32,836 nt of DNA from Verrucomicrobiaceae bacterium (GTDB lineage: Bacteria > Verrucomicrobiota > Verrucomicrobiia > Verrucomicrobiales > Akkermansiaceae): NCBI GenBank assembly GCA_027485995.1, contig JAIXPW010000063.1:1-32836 (forward strand), given 5' to 3'. The position numbers were made by a program, and so were the translations under genes. How positions within the stretch are numbered: position 1 is the stretch's first letter; each line of letters opens with the position of its first letter. Under the pieces are notes generated by a model that saw only the letters and a program-made list of their open reading frames with translations, did not search any database and was not told the DNA's origin. This document shows positions 16,912 through 24,478 of this stretch, in pieces.

Positions 16912-17946
16912 TCAGTAGGGTGGAAAAATCCTGCGGAAGCCGTGAATCAGGACGGTGAGGAAAAAGACAATGTTTCTGGGAATGATCAGCCAGTTTGCAA
17001 CGGAGGGCGGTTTCATGGGGCCTCCTTCAACTGATTCGGCCAGCGCGGTGCCAAGCCGGGTGAGGTAATCCACGGTGTATGGATGGTCCGACAGTTTTCC
17101 CAACCACTCCGGATTGAAGTCCGCCGTCTCCGCTCCCGCGATTCCGCCGACGATCGCCGCCACGCTGTCGGTATCCCCACCGCAGGCGATGACCTCACTG
17201 ACAATCGTACTGAAATCCCCGCGATGTCTCAGCCAGGCGAACAGCACCATGCTCATCGTGTGGACCGCATATCCCGAAACGCCCTTCGAGAATCCCATCT
17301 CATAGGCGAACTGTTGGACGCTCGCGCCCTCAGCCAACGACGTCTCGATCTGTTGGAGCGGCTGATGCCACTCCGGTGATGCCGCAACTTCCTTCATGCG
17401 ATCCAGGATCACGTCTTTTCGTATCTCCCGGTTGGTCGCAAATGCAGCACAGTCCGCCGCCATCATCGCGGCCTCGAACGCCTTGGGATCCGTGTGGGTG
17501 AGAACGGTGGACGCTTTCACAAACTCCGACCGCAGCCCGGAATCGTTGGCGAAATAGACTCCGAGAATGGGAGCCCTCATCACCGGCCCGTTGCCTGCGG
17601 AGAACACGCCATTTCGACCCGGAGGAAAACCGATCCACAACTTGAGGATGGCCTTGGCGGTGGCCAGTCCGATTCCGGCCGGCAGCGCCGCAAACCACCA
17701 CCTCAACTTGCCCGCCAATTTTTTCTGGAAAGCTGTTGGATCGCTGTCGCCAAGCAATAGCGATTGCGAAACGAGGATCGTGTGCTCGGTGTCATCACTC
17801 AACATGCCGCGCCCGAAGAGAAACCGCTGCTTCAGCGGACCTTTCCACCGTTTCGCGATGCGTGAACGGCTCATGCCCTCCGATGGCAGGCCGAGCGAAT
17901 CTCCGAGTGCGGTTCCAAGGAGGGAATGGATGAGCGGAGAGTTCAT
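16912..17946 (-). CDS. ADP-ribosylglycohydrolase (DraG/ARH family) with hydrophobic C-terminal tail
   Basis: From the preferred ATG at 17946 the protein has 344 residues. The ARH family removes ADP-ribose from modified proteins or small molecules using two Mg ions. Conserved blocks are GTALGDSLGLPSEG (11-24), the metal-site SDDTEHT (50-56), GPVMRAPILG, LTHTDPKAFEAA and GGDTDSVAAIVGGIAGA near the C-terminus, so the active site looks complete. The last 30 residues are unusual for a soluble ARH: WLIIPRNIVFFLTVLIHGF followed by RRIFPPY, which may be a membrane-associating tail. The ORF extends upstream to 17991, but the 17946 ATG overlaps the kptA stop and begins at the conserved domain. It may be ADP-ribosyl-arginine specific or act on other linkages. 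Confidence 0.92.
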   Translation of the reverse strand: MNSPLIHSLLGTALGDSLGLPSEGMSRSRIAKRWKGPLKQRFLFGRGMLSDDTEHTILVSQSLLLGDSDPTAFQKKLAGKLRWWFAALPAGIGLATAKAILKLWIGFPPGRNGVFSAGNGPVMRAPILGVYFANDSGLRSEFVKASTVLTHTDPKAFEAAMMAADCAAFATNREIRKDVILDRMKEVAASPEWHQPLQQIETSLAEGASVQQFAYEMGFSKGVSGYAVHTMSMVLFAWLRHRGDFSTIVSEVIACGGDTDSVAAIVGGIAGAETADFNPEWLGKLSDHPYTVDYLTRLGTALAESVEGGPMKPPSVANWLIIPRNIVFFLTVLIHGFRRIFPPY

Positions 17947-18491
17947 TGCGGGAAATCGATGTAGCGGGCAGGCACGGAATCCGTCAGCCATACCCCGTTG
18001 GTTGATAGATAGAACTCACGTCCGGCTGCGTTCATTTCCCGAGCCCGGACGCTCAGGATCACCGGCTCACCACGCCTTTTGCCAACCGTGTTGGCGACCA
18101 CAAGCGAGGCACTGAGATGAACCTGATACCGTTGCCCCTTCTGGATGCCATTGTCGCGGATGCTTGGAAGAAATCTGGCCACGGTTCCATGAAAGAGGAT
18201 TTCTGGAGGCGGGGTCGGCTGATAGCCCAGATTCACCTTCACAGAATGCCCTTGACTGGCGCGGATCATCTCACCGTCATCGCTGAACTCGAACCGCTTC
18301 TTGTCGTTGGTTTCAACAACCTGCTCGAGCGTTTCAAAATCAAGCTCCTGACCATGCCGGTTCATGGCGGCAATCAAGTCATCGACATTCGTCCAACCCT
18401 CTTCCGTGAGCGTGATGCCGAGGGTTTCCGGCTGATGCCTGAGCACGAGGCTGAGGAACCGGCTGATCCTGGTGGCGTGTCGGGGGTTCAT
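17943..18491 (-). CDS. kptA: RNA 2'-phosphotransferase KptA/Tpt1
   Basis: This 182-residue enzyme transfers an internal RNA 2'-phosphate to NAD, releasing nicotinamide and ADP-ribose 1'',2''-cyclic phosphate. The Tpt1 signatures are present: SRFLSLVLRHQPETLGI with R18 and H19, a winged-helix-like N-domain (GWTNVDDLI), IRASQGHSV with R77 and H82, and LFHGT beginning the ADP-ribosyltransferase-like lobe. In bacteria the natural substrate is usually unclear because they lack the fungal splicing route, and known KptA proteins can also ADP-ribosylate nucleic-acid ends. The gene overlaps the 115-residue unknown gene upstream and the ADP-ribosylglycohydrolase gene downstream by ATGA. The product nicotinamide feeds PncA in the same operon. 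Confidence 0.94.
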   Translation of the reverse strand: MNPRHATRISRFLSLVLRHQPETLGITLTEEGWTNVDDLIAAMNRHGQELDFETLEQVVETNDKKRFEFSDDGEMIRASQGHSVKVNLGYQPTPPPEILFHGTVARFLPSIRDNGIQKGQRYQVHLSASLVVANTVGKRRGEPVILSVRAREMNAAGREFYLSTNGVWLTDSVPARYIDFPQ

Positions 18492-18835
18492 GGATGGGTG
18501 AATGTGTGGATGACCTTGATCGGACCGACGATGTGGCGATTGAACTCCTCAAGTTCCTCCGCCGGAACCCAAAGCGCTTTGTGAAGCTGTCCGCCCACTT
18601 GCTGGATTTCGTAACGGGTGAGAAAATCCTGATCGACGGCAAACTCCGTGACGAAGCCGGACCCGGAATCCCGCACGTTCCAATCCCTCGCGATCTGGAT
18701 GGCGTAGGCCTCGTTGGTCACCGGATAGAAAATCGGCTGCTCCGGAAGCCTGGGAGGAAAAGACTTCCAGTCGCTCTGCCGGATCAGCTCAAGTTCCTCT
18801 GGGCCGACCGGACGATATAGAGTGGTGGTGTTCAT
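18488..18835 (-). CDS. Conserved 115-residue protein of NAD/ADP-ribose operons, function unknown
   Basis: I do not assign a function. The product is compact and soluble, without signal peptide or membrane helix. It starts with TLYRPVGPEELELIRQS, then FPPRLPEQPIFYPVTNEAYA, a strand-rich centre (GSGFVTEFAVDQDFLTRYEI) and ends with LWVPAEELEEFNRHIVGPI. Small proteins with this pattern are, as I recall, often labelled 'ADP-ribosylation/crystallin J1' in databases, which is misleading because they do not look like ARH enzymes. The YRPVG start, the PIFYP and VTEF strands and the late glutamates could fit a minimal ADP-ribosyltransferase-like fold, but I cannot identify a catalytic triad with confidence. 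It is coupled to kptA by an ATGA overlap and lies 28 bases after the NADAR gene. Confidence 0.8.
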   Translation of the reverse strand: MNTTTLYRPVGPEELELIRQSDWKSFPPRLPEQPIFYPVTNEAYAIQIARDWNVRDSGSGFVTEFAVDQDFLTRYEIQQVGGQLHKALWVPAEELEEFNRHIVGPIKVIHTFTHP

Positions 18836-18863
18836 GATGAGAGATCGCTTTCCTCAGGTCATT

Positions 18864-19427
18864 TCATTTGTGTTGTGACCGTATCCGCTCACGCACTTCC
18901 ATCAGCGCGAATCCGAGAAGATTGAGACCTTGCCAGTTTTGAGGGGAGCACGCGTTGGCGTCATTTGCAGCAAGCCCAATTCCCCAAATCTTGTCCACTG
19001 GGCTGGCCTCGACCAGCACTCGATCACTTGTCGAAATCAGGAAGTCCGACAACATGGAGTTTTGCCGAAACTTTGCCTCGTTGGCAGCGATCACGATCTC
19101 AAATCGATGCTCTAACCAGATTCTCTCGTTAAAGCTGGCAACTCCGCGTCCGAGATCCTTGGCTTGTTTTGGATGCGTCGAGTTCAAAACTTTGTGGAAG
19201 GTCTCCATATCCCCGAACAACCGTGCCTTGGCAGCCATCATGTAGTGCTCTGCGGTCTGATAGCGAAAGCCACCTACGACGAAGGGCGCTTCCCACCACT
19301 GGCTGAAACATGCTTTCGTGATCGTTCCATCACGATCAGGAGTATGCCCCCAAAAGAAAACATACTTCAGATTTGCGCCAGAGGCTTCGAGGGCGATGGC
19401 GTCTGCCACTGAGCGTATCGAGTTCAT
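18864..19427 (-). CDS. NADAR family protein (YbiA/RibX-like, DUF1768)
   Basis: From the preferred ATG at 19427 the protein has 187 residues, normal for NADAR. Recognisable blocks are YVFFWGH (22-28), CFSQWWEAPFVVGGFRYQTA (40-59) with E60 and HYMMAAKARLF, KQAKDLGRGV, ANEAKFRQNSML and LVEASPVDKIWGIGL. These define the DUF1768/NADAR fold. Members act on N-glycosidic ADP-ribose or ribosylamine compounds. Some have been reported to remove ADP-ribose from guanine in DNA, others act on riboflavin intermediates. The frame stays open upstream to 19604, but the 19427 ATG overlaps the nadE stop (ATGA) as elsewhere in this operon. With the macrodomain and ARH protein it gives the operon three different ADP-ribose-directed folds. 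Confidence 0.92.
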   Translation of the reverse strand: MNSIRSVADAIALEASGANLKYVFFWGHTPDRDGTITKACFSQWWEAPFVVGGFRYQTAEHYMMAAKARLFGDMETFHKVLNSTHPKQAKDLGRGVASFNERIWLEHRFEIVIAANEAKFRQNSMLSDFLISTSDRVLVEASPVDKIWGIGLAANDANACSPQNWQGLNLLGFALMEVRERIRSQHK

Positions 19428-21418
19428 GGCGTTGTGAGTCCGGCCTTCAATTGTTCGAGCTCCAATGCGAATCCACCGCTCAGGATCGGCCAGCGGCAGC
19501 CGGTTTTGGGATCGAGATTCTGGTCGTCGAGGTGGAAGCTCGGGGCGTAGCGTTCGCGTTTCCATTGGTTGCGCGACCAGAGCTGGAAGAAGCGGGTGAG
19601 CCACTGGAAGAGTTGGGCCTTGGGATGATCTGGGAAATCTTGCTGGAGTAGGACAAGGATGTCGGCCGGGCCGCGCTTGTCGCGGATGGCGGCACGTTCG
19701 ATGGCGTCGAGCACTGGGTAGGGCATGAGATCGCTTTCGTCGGTCTGAGCGGCACCGGCCGGACGAAGTTCGGCGGTGGGTTGCTGTTGGTTGATCAGGG
19801 TGAGTGCCGGAATGTTGACATGGCCGCTTTCAAGGAGCGGCCCCTCGGTTTCCAGCCAGCGCAGCCATTTCCGCAGCCAGGCCTTGTCGATGCCGGCAAT
19901 GGGTGCGAGCGAACCCGAGGTGTCGCCATCCATGGTGGCGTATCCGACCGCGGCCTCACTGCGGTTGCTGGTGGACAGAAGCAAGGTGTTGCTGAGATTC
20001 GCGATCATCCAGATGCCGGGCGAGCGGACGCGGGCCTGGATGTTCTGCAGGGCGATGTCGTCCTGGTCCCAGGTGAGTTCCCTGCCGATGGCCTTGCCGA
20101 TGAGATCGACGTAACCCTGGTGCAGCTCCGCAATGTCGAGTTCGTGGTGCCGCGCACCGATGGCTTCCGCGAGACAAGCGGCAGCGTGGCGGGTGACTTC
20201 CCCGCTGTTCGACGTGGCCTGATAGGCGGTGATGAGGAGCTGATGGGTCAGGTCGCCCACATTCCGGCACGGCAAGAGAAATGGAAGTTTTCCTGTTGCG
20301 TCTCCATCCTGCAAAGCGAGATGTGCCATGAGATGAACGAGGCAGACGACCGCCGCCGAGTCCGCTCCACCGCTGAGGGAAACGGTGAAGCCGCGGGTGT
20401 GGCTTTTCCGCAGGTAGTCGAAAAGCGCGAGGCTGACGGCACGGGTGAATTCCTCCTCCTTGATTGCCGTGGATTTCTCCCACGCGGCGATGGGAGTGTT
20501 CGACCCGGTCGTTCTCGCGATCGGCCATTCGAAATCCGCCCGGATGACAGCCGGATGATGGGCGTCGGGAAGCTGGATGCGGTGGCTGGTGGTCCGCGAT
20601 TGGGATAGCCGTGTGAGATCGAGATCGACGGTGGCAACGGTGACAAGGTGGTCGCGATAGGAGAACCTGGGCCCCTCTGCGAGCAGTACGCCCGCGCTGG
20701 CGATGAGGGTTTGTCCATCGTAGATTGCGCGGCCCGCCTCATTTCCCAGCAGGTTTGAGTAAATATAGCTCACGCCGAATGCGCGCGATCCTTCGACGAC
20801 AAAACGGCGACGGATCTCCCGCTTGCCAAACGCAAAGTGGCTCGCACTCGGATTGAGGATGATGTCTACCGCCTGGGCGGAAAGGTCACCGCCGGGACGC
20901 CGGGCCACCCACGCGTCCTCGCATATTTCAAATCCCAGCCGCACTCCGCCGACGTCCACCACCAGATCTCCGATAGGAATCTCTTCCCCGTCGTCCGGTG
21001 CTCGGAAGAGATCGCGTGTTTGCAAAGGCCAAGGCTTGAACCACCGCGGCTCATAATGGATTCCATCGCCCGCGAGGTGCCGTTTGCACACCAGGGCGAT
21101 TAGTTTTCCGTCCACCGCGAGGGCAGCCGCATTGAAGACGGTGTTGTGATGGAAGACAGGCAGTCCGAGTGAAACGACGAGGCCCTCCGTGAATGCCAGA
21201 CTCTCACGCAAGCTCGCCCAAGCCTGCACATGGGTGCTCGGCGAGAGGAACGCGTCTTCGCAACCATAGCCAGAGATGCAGAGTTCCGGCAGACAAACAA
21301 TGGCCGCGCCGGCGGCACGGGCTTCGAAGATAGCGGCGTGGATGTTTGTCAGATTGGCGTTCCACGCCAGCGGGGTCTGGTTGAGCGCGGTGGCGGCTAC
21401 GGCGATGGTTTTCATCAA
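19424..21418 (-). CDS. nadE: Glutamine-dependent NAD synthetase
   Basis: This 664-residue two-domain enzyme amidates nicotinate adenine dinucleotide to NAD using glutamine. The N-terminal nitrilase-type glutaminase domain (about 1-280) has the catalytic triad E45 ([12 protein letters not shown]), K112 ([11 protein letters not shown]) and C166 (GFEICEDAW). The C-terminal synthetase domain contains the ATP-pyrophosphatase loop SGGADS (349-354), the downstream [20 protein letters not shown] and the ISGSLAPI-like [15 protein letters not shown] region. Length matches the long glutamine-using NadE class, so no separate ammonia source is needed. It overlaps pncB upstream and the NADAR gene downstream by 4 bases. 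An ATG two codons in (MMK) makes the exact start ambiguous by one residue. Confidence 0.96.
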   Translation of the reverse strand: MMKTIAVAATALNQTPLAWNANLTNIHAAIFEARAAGAAIVCLPELCISGYGCEDAFLSPSTHVQAWASLRESLAFTEGLVVSLGLPVFHHNTVFNAAALAVDGKLIALVCKRHLAGDGIHYEPRWFKPWPLQTRDLFRAPDDGEEIPIGDLVVDVGGVRLGFEICEDAWVARRPGGDLSAQAVDIILNPSASHFAFGKREIRRRFVVEGSRAFGVSYIYSNLLGNEAGRAIYDGQTLIASAGVLLAEGPRFSYRDHLVTVATVDLDLTRLSQSRTTSHRIQLPDAHHPAVIRADFEWPIARTTGSNTPIAAWEKSTAIKEEEFTRAVSLALFDYLRKSHTRGFTVSLSGGADSAAVVCLVHLMAHLALQDGDATGKLPFLLPCRNVGDLTHQLLITAYQATSNSGEVTRHAAACLAEAIGARHHELDIAELHQGYVDLIGKAIGRELTWDQDDIALQNIQARVRSPGIWMIANLSNTLLLSTSNRSEAAVGYATMDGDTSGSLAPIAGIDKAWLRKWLRWLETEGPLLESGHVNIPALTLINQQQPTAELRPAGAAQTDESDLMPYPVLDAIERAAIRDKRGPADILVLLQQDFPDHPKAQLFQWLTRFFQLWSRNQWKRERYAPSFHLDDQNLDPKTGCRWPILSGGFALELEQLKAGLTTP

Positions 21419-22857
21419 GGGCGGGCTTTCCGGATGAGGTTGAGTTTTTTCTGATGAAGTCCGGCTTCCAGACCAGCGGGGTAGCGGTGGGGATTGGCGA
21501 GACGTTTGATGGTGGGATTGAGTGCCGCAAGCTGTGCCTGGCAGCGGGCGCGGGATTCCGTTAGATTGGGCAAACGGGCGACGAGTTTGCCGTCGCGGAA
21601 AAGTGGTTGCAGGAGATCCTCATGATCGGTTCCGGCAGGGACCGTTGTGTGGCGGAGGTTCTCCGTGGGATCGACGATGTTGCAGGGTTCCGGACATGGG
21701 AGTTCGGCATCGTAAATGGCATCCGCGAGGAAACGGCCATCTTGATGGAAACGGCGGACTTGTTGGAGTCCGGGCGTCGAGACCTTGATGACCTGTTCGC
21801 TGAGCTTGATGCGCGGCTGCCACTGGCCAGAGTCGTCGCGGATGGCGGCGAGTTTGTAAACCCCTCCGAGCGCGGCCTGGTCGCCACCGGTGACGAGTTT
21901 GGTGCCGACCCCCCAGACGCTGATCTTCGCGCCCTGCTGCTTGAGGCTTTCGATGAGGCCTTCATCGAGGTCGTTCGAGGCGACGATGGCGGCATCCGGA
22001 AATCCACCCTCATCGAGGATGACGCGTGCTTGTTGGCTGAGCCAGGCGAGGTCGCCCGAATCGAGCCGGATCCCTAACAGTCGATGGCCTGTCTCGCGGA
22101 GTTTTATCCCGGCTTTCACTGCATGGCGGACGCCTTCGAGCGTGTCGTAGGTGTCGACGAGGAAGGTGCAGTTCCCCGGCAGCGCGGCGGCGTATTGTTC
22201 GAAGGCCTCCATTTCGGTCTCGAACGACATCACCCAGGAATGCGCATGGGTCCCCTTGACTGGAATTCCGTAAACCTTGCCAGCGAGAACGTTCGAAGTC
22301 GTCGCGCACCCCCCGACGTGGGCGGCGCGGCTGGCGGCGAGCGCGCCATCCGGCCCTTGTGCTCGACGCAATCCCATCTCAAGGACTGGTTCACCCCGCG
22401 CTGCCTGGCAGATCCGGGCAGCCTTGGTGGCGATGAGGGTCTGGAAGTTGATGATGTTCAGCAGGGCGGTTTCCAACAACTGGCACTGGAGGATCGGCCC
22501 GGTGATGCGGAGAATCGGCTGATGTGGGAAAACCAGCGTGCCTTCCGGGATCGCGTCGATGCTGACGGACAGATTCAGGTCGCGCAGGTAATCGAGGAAA
22601 GCGGGTTTCAGCAGCGGAGCGTCTTCGGCGTCACGCAGTGTGCCGAGGTAGTCGATGTCATCGGTCTCGAGACGGAATCCCTTCAGCCATTCCACCGCAC
22701 TGCCCAGCCCGGCGGACACGGCGTAGCCTCCCTTGAACGGCAGTGTGCGGAAAAACAGGTGGAACGCGGCTTCCTGCTCGGCCCGGCCACTGGCGTGGTA
22801 GGCGGCGGCCATGGTGAGTTGATAGAGATCGGTGAGGAGAGGGTTGTTCGTGTTCAT
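21415..22857 (-). CDS. pncB: Nicotinate phosphoribosyltransferase
   Basis: This 480-residue enzyme joins nicotinate to PRPP to give nicotinate mononucleotide. The family start [18 protein letters not shown], the substrate-binding [31 protein letters not shown] with the conserved histidines, and the phosphate-binding [14 protein letters not shown] and [12 protein letters not shown] segments identify PncB rather than nicotinamide-specific Nampt. It consumes the nicotinate made by PncA in the same operon. Between its product and the NadE substrate an adenylyltransferase is needed. That step is either a NadD encoded elsewhere or the NMNAT domain of the NadR-like protein. The gene starts 24 bases after the macrodomain gene and overlaps nadE by 4 bases. 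Confidence 0.95.
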   Translation of the reverse strand: MNTNNPLLTDLYQLTMAAAYHASGRAEQEAAFHLFFRTLPFKGGYAVSAGLGSAVEWLKGFRLETDDIDYLGTLRDAEDAPLLKPAFLDYLRDLNLSVSIDAIPEGTLVFPHQPILRITGPILQCQLLETALLNIINFQTLIATKAARICQAARGEPVLEMGLRRAQGPDGALAASRAAHVGGCATTSNVLAGKVYGIPVKGTHAHSWVMSFETEMEAFEQYAAALPGNCTFLVDTYDTLEGVRHAVKAGIKLRETGHRLLGIRLDSGDLAWLSQQARVILDEGGFPDAAIVASNDLDEGLIESLKQQGAKISVWGVGTKLVTGGDQAALGGVYKLAAIRDDSGQWQPRIKLSEQVIKVSTPGLQQVRRFHQDGRFLADAIYDAELPCPEPCNIVDPTENLRHTTVPAGTDHEDLLQPLFRDGKLVARLPNLTESRARCQAQLAALNPTIKRLANPHRYPAGLEAGLHQKKLNLIRKARP

Positions 22858-22881
22858 GATGATCTGAGTCTTGCCAAGGGG

Positions 22882-23715
22882 TTATTTCGAAAAGGCTGCG
22901 TGAAAGACATCAAAATTGGCCTGTTCCCGAGCCGAAGTGTAAACGGCGAACACAACACGCTGGAAGCGGCCATGATATCTTCCCCCTTGCTTGAGCAGTT
23001 GTTCGAACGCATCTGCCACTGTCGCGGGATCGTTGCGGAAGACCCCGCAGCCCCAGGCTCCCAGTACCAGGTTTTGGATGCCATGAATCACCGCCAGGCG
23101 CAGAACCATCTCGGCCCGGCGTTGCAGGGTGGGGATGATTGCGGGAACTGCTTCTGGTTCATTGGCGGCCACCGCTCCGGCATTGGGGGCGGGCGAGGTG
23201 ATTACTGTGGCGATGACCGGCTCCTCCAGCAGTGTTCCCTCATCATCTCGAATAAATGGAACGCCCGGCGATACAATCGCCAGATCCAGATACAGGCAGC
23301 TCCGATGTTTGCGATTGAGTTCATAGTAATCCGGTTGTGTCAGCAGGCAGTCGTAAAGGCCACTGGAGCGCGCCAGCGCCTCTTCCTGGGCTTGGGCACC
23401 GGTGAGGAAGCCGCCACCTGGATTCTTGGCCGAGGCGAAGTTGAGGCACCCAAGATCGGTCGCTCCCTCCTGCTTGAGTCGTTGTAATGCGACAAAGGTG
23501 GTTTCGGGTGTCACTTCAAGAGTGCCCCGGTCCGTGACCGTATGAGGCGGACGCGTATTGAGAGCCGAGAGTTCGTGCAGGACCGTGTTGGTGCGTGCTT
23601 CCTGCATCTGGAAAGCGATGCTCACGGTGCGTCCCGAGGGCGAGGTGTAGTGTCCGGCGGCGATGATCGCGACGGTTTCGGTGGCGATGGCCACACGCTG
23701 ATCTCGATTTTTCAT
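22882..23715 (-). CDS. PARG-like macrodomain protein (TIGR02452/DUF2263 type)
   Basis: The protein has 277 residues. It carries the poly(ADP-ribose) glycohydrolase signature: a GGG loop at 100-102 ([10 protein letters not shown]) followed by QEE at 110-112, with E112 as predicted catalytic glutamate. The N-terminal lobe ([12 protein letters not shown]) and the C-terminal [15 protein letters not shown] with the macrodomain phosphate loop match microbial PARG-like proteins. These enzymes release ADP-ribose from poly- or mono-ADP-ribosylated targets. It is the second gene of the operon and overlaps nrtR by ATGA. Products from this enzyme would be direct ligands for the Nudix domain of NrtR. A broader role on ADP-ribose phosphate made by KptA is possible but inferred. 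Confidence 0.92.
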   Translation of the reverse strand: MKNRDQRVAIATETVAIIAAGHYTSPSGRTVSIAFQMQEARTNTVLHELSALNTRPPHTVTDRGTLEVTPETTFVALQRLKQEGATDLGCLNFASAKNPGGGFLTGAQAQEEALARSSGLYDCLLTQPDYYELNRKHRSCLYLDLAIVSPGVPFIRDDEGTLLEEPVIATVITSPAPNAGAVAANEPEAVPAIIPTLQRRAEMVLRLAVIHGIQNLVLGAWGCGVFRNDPATVADAFEQLLKQGGRYHGRFQRVVFAVYTSAREQANFDVFHAAFSK

Positions 23716-24401
23716 AGATCGAAGATGAAACCCTTGCGGGTGAGTGATTGATACTTTCGCTGGTCAAAGCGGAAGAGCTGCGCGGGCCTGCGGGAGGCGG
23801 CAGTGGTGGTTTCCTCCAGCGCGACCAACAGATCGAGAGCCAGCAGCTTTTTGCGGAAGTTCCGTTTGTCGAGCTCTCGGCCGAGGATGGCCTCGTAGAG
23901 CCCCTGGAGCTGGCTGAGCGTGAATTTCTTCGGCAGCAGCTCGAAGCCCACCGGCTGCCAGCGGATCTTCCCTCGCAGCCGGTCGAGCGCCGCTTTCAGG
24001 ATCTCCGCATGGTCGAAGGCAAGTGTGGGAGTTTTCTCCGCTTCGAACCAGGCTGCATCGGCGGCATCGGTTGAGGCGGCGGGAACGTGATCAGTGCGGC
24101 GGACGAGGGCGAAGTAGGCGACGCTGATCACCCGTTCACGAGGATCGCGATGGATCTCTCCGAAGGTGTAGAGTTGCTCGAGATAAACTTCTCGAAGTCC
24201 GGTCTCCTCTTGCAACTCCCGGAGAGCGGCCGCATCCAGCGTTTCATCTGGACGAACGAATCCTCCAGGGAGCGCCCAACGGTTCAGGAACGGCTCGATG
24301 CCCCGGCGGATCAGCAGGACTTTCAAGGCTCCCTCGTCGAATCCGAACACGACGCAGTCCACGGTGAGCGCGGCTCTCGGGTAGAGGTAGGTGAAAGGCA
24401 T
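23712..24401 (-). CDS. nrtR: NrtR-type Nudix/winged-helix regulator of NAD metabolism
   Basis: The protein has 229 residues. The N-terminal Nudix domain (about 10-150) contains a fully canonical Nudix box at 47-69 (G47, E53, R61-E62, E65-E66, G68). The C-terminal winged helix includes [20 protein letters not shown] and [16 protein letters not shown], typical of NrtR. NrtR represses NAD biosynthesis and salvage genes and releases DNA on binding ADP-ribose or related nucleotides. Its gene heads the eleven-gene NAD operon and has a palindromic operator immediately upstream, so it probably autoregulates the whole operon. Many NrtR proteins have a degenerate Nudix box; this one may still hydrolyse ADP-ribose. 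No ribosome binding site precedes the ATG. Confidence 0.95.
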   Translation of the reverse strand: MPFTYLYPRAALTVDCVVFGFDEGALKVLLIRRGIEPFLNRWALPGGFVRPDETLDAAALRELQEETGLREVYLEQLYTFGEIHRDPRERVISVAYFALVRRTDHVPAASTDAADAAWFEAEKTPTLAFDHAEILKAALDRLRGKIRWQPVGFELLPKKFTLSQLQGLYEAILGRELDKRNFRKKLLALDLLVALEETTTAASRRPAQLFRFDQRKYQSLTRKGFIFDL

Positions 24402-24407
24402 GAAGCG

Positions 24408-24436
24408 CTTTTAAGTGTAAAAACGACACTTGTAAA
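24408..24436 (-). promoter_or_regulatory. NAD operon promoter
   Basis: Read on the - strand, TTTACA (24431-24436) and TAAAAG (24408-24413) are separated by 17 bases. The -35 matches five of six positions and the -10 is weak. The predicted start falls at or next to the nrtR ATG (24401), suggesting a leaderless or near-leaderless mRNA. The NrtR palindrome overlaps both hexamers and fills the spacer, an ideal place for repression. Confidence 0.45.
24413..24431. promoter_or_regulatory. NrtR operator (GT-N7-AC palindrome)
   Basis: AAGTGT (24413-24418) and ACACTT (24426-24431) are perfect inverted repeats separated by 7 bases. NrtR sites from different bacterial groups are known to share a GT-N7-AC core palindrome, and this site has exactly that core with two more matched bases on each side of the half-site. 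It lies 12 bases before the nrtR start codon and inside the predicted promoter. Confidence 0.7.
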
Positions 24437-24478
24437 GCGGTCTTGTTGAAATTCCTGATTGGGATGCCGGGGATCGGC

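Noticed and set aside
22084..23487. 467-codon + strand frame opposite pncB and the macrodomain gene
   Set aside because: Spans the junction of two strongly supported - strand genes and shows no motif.
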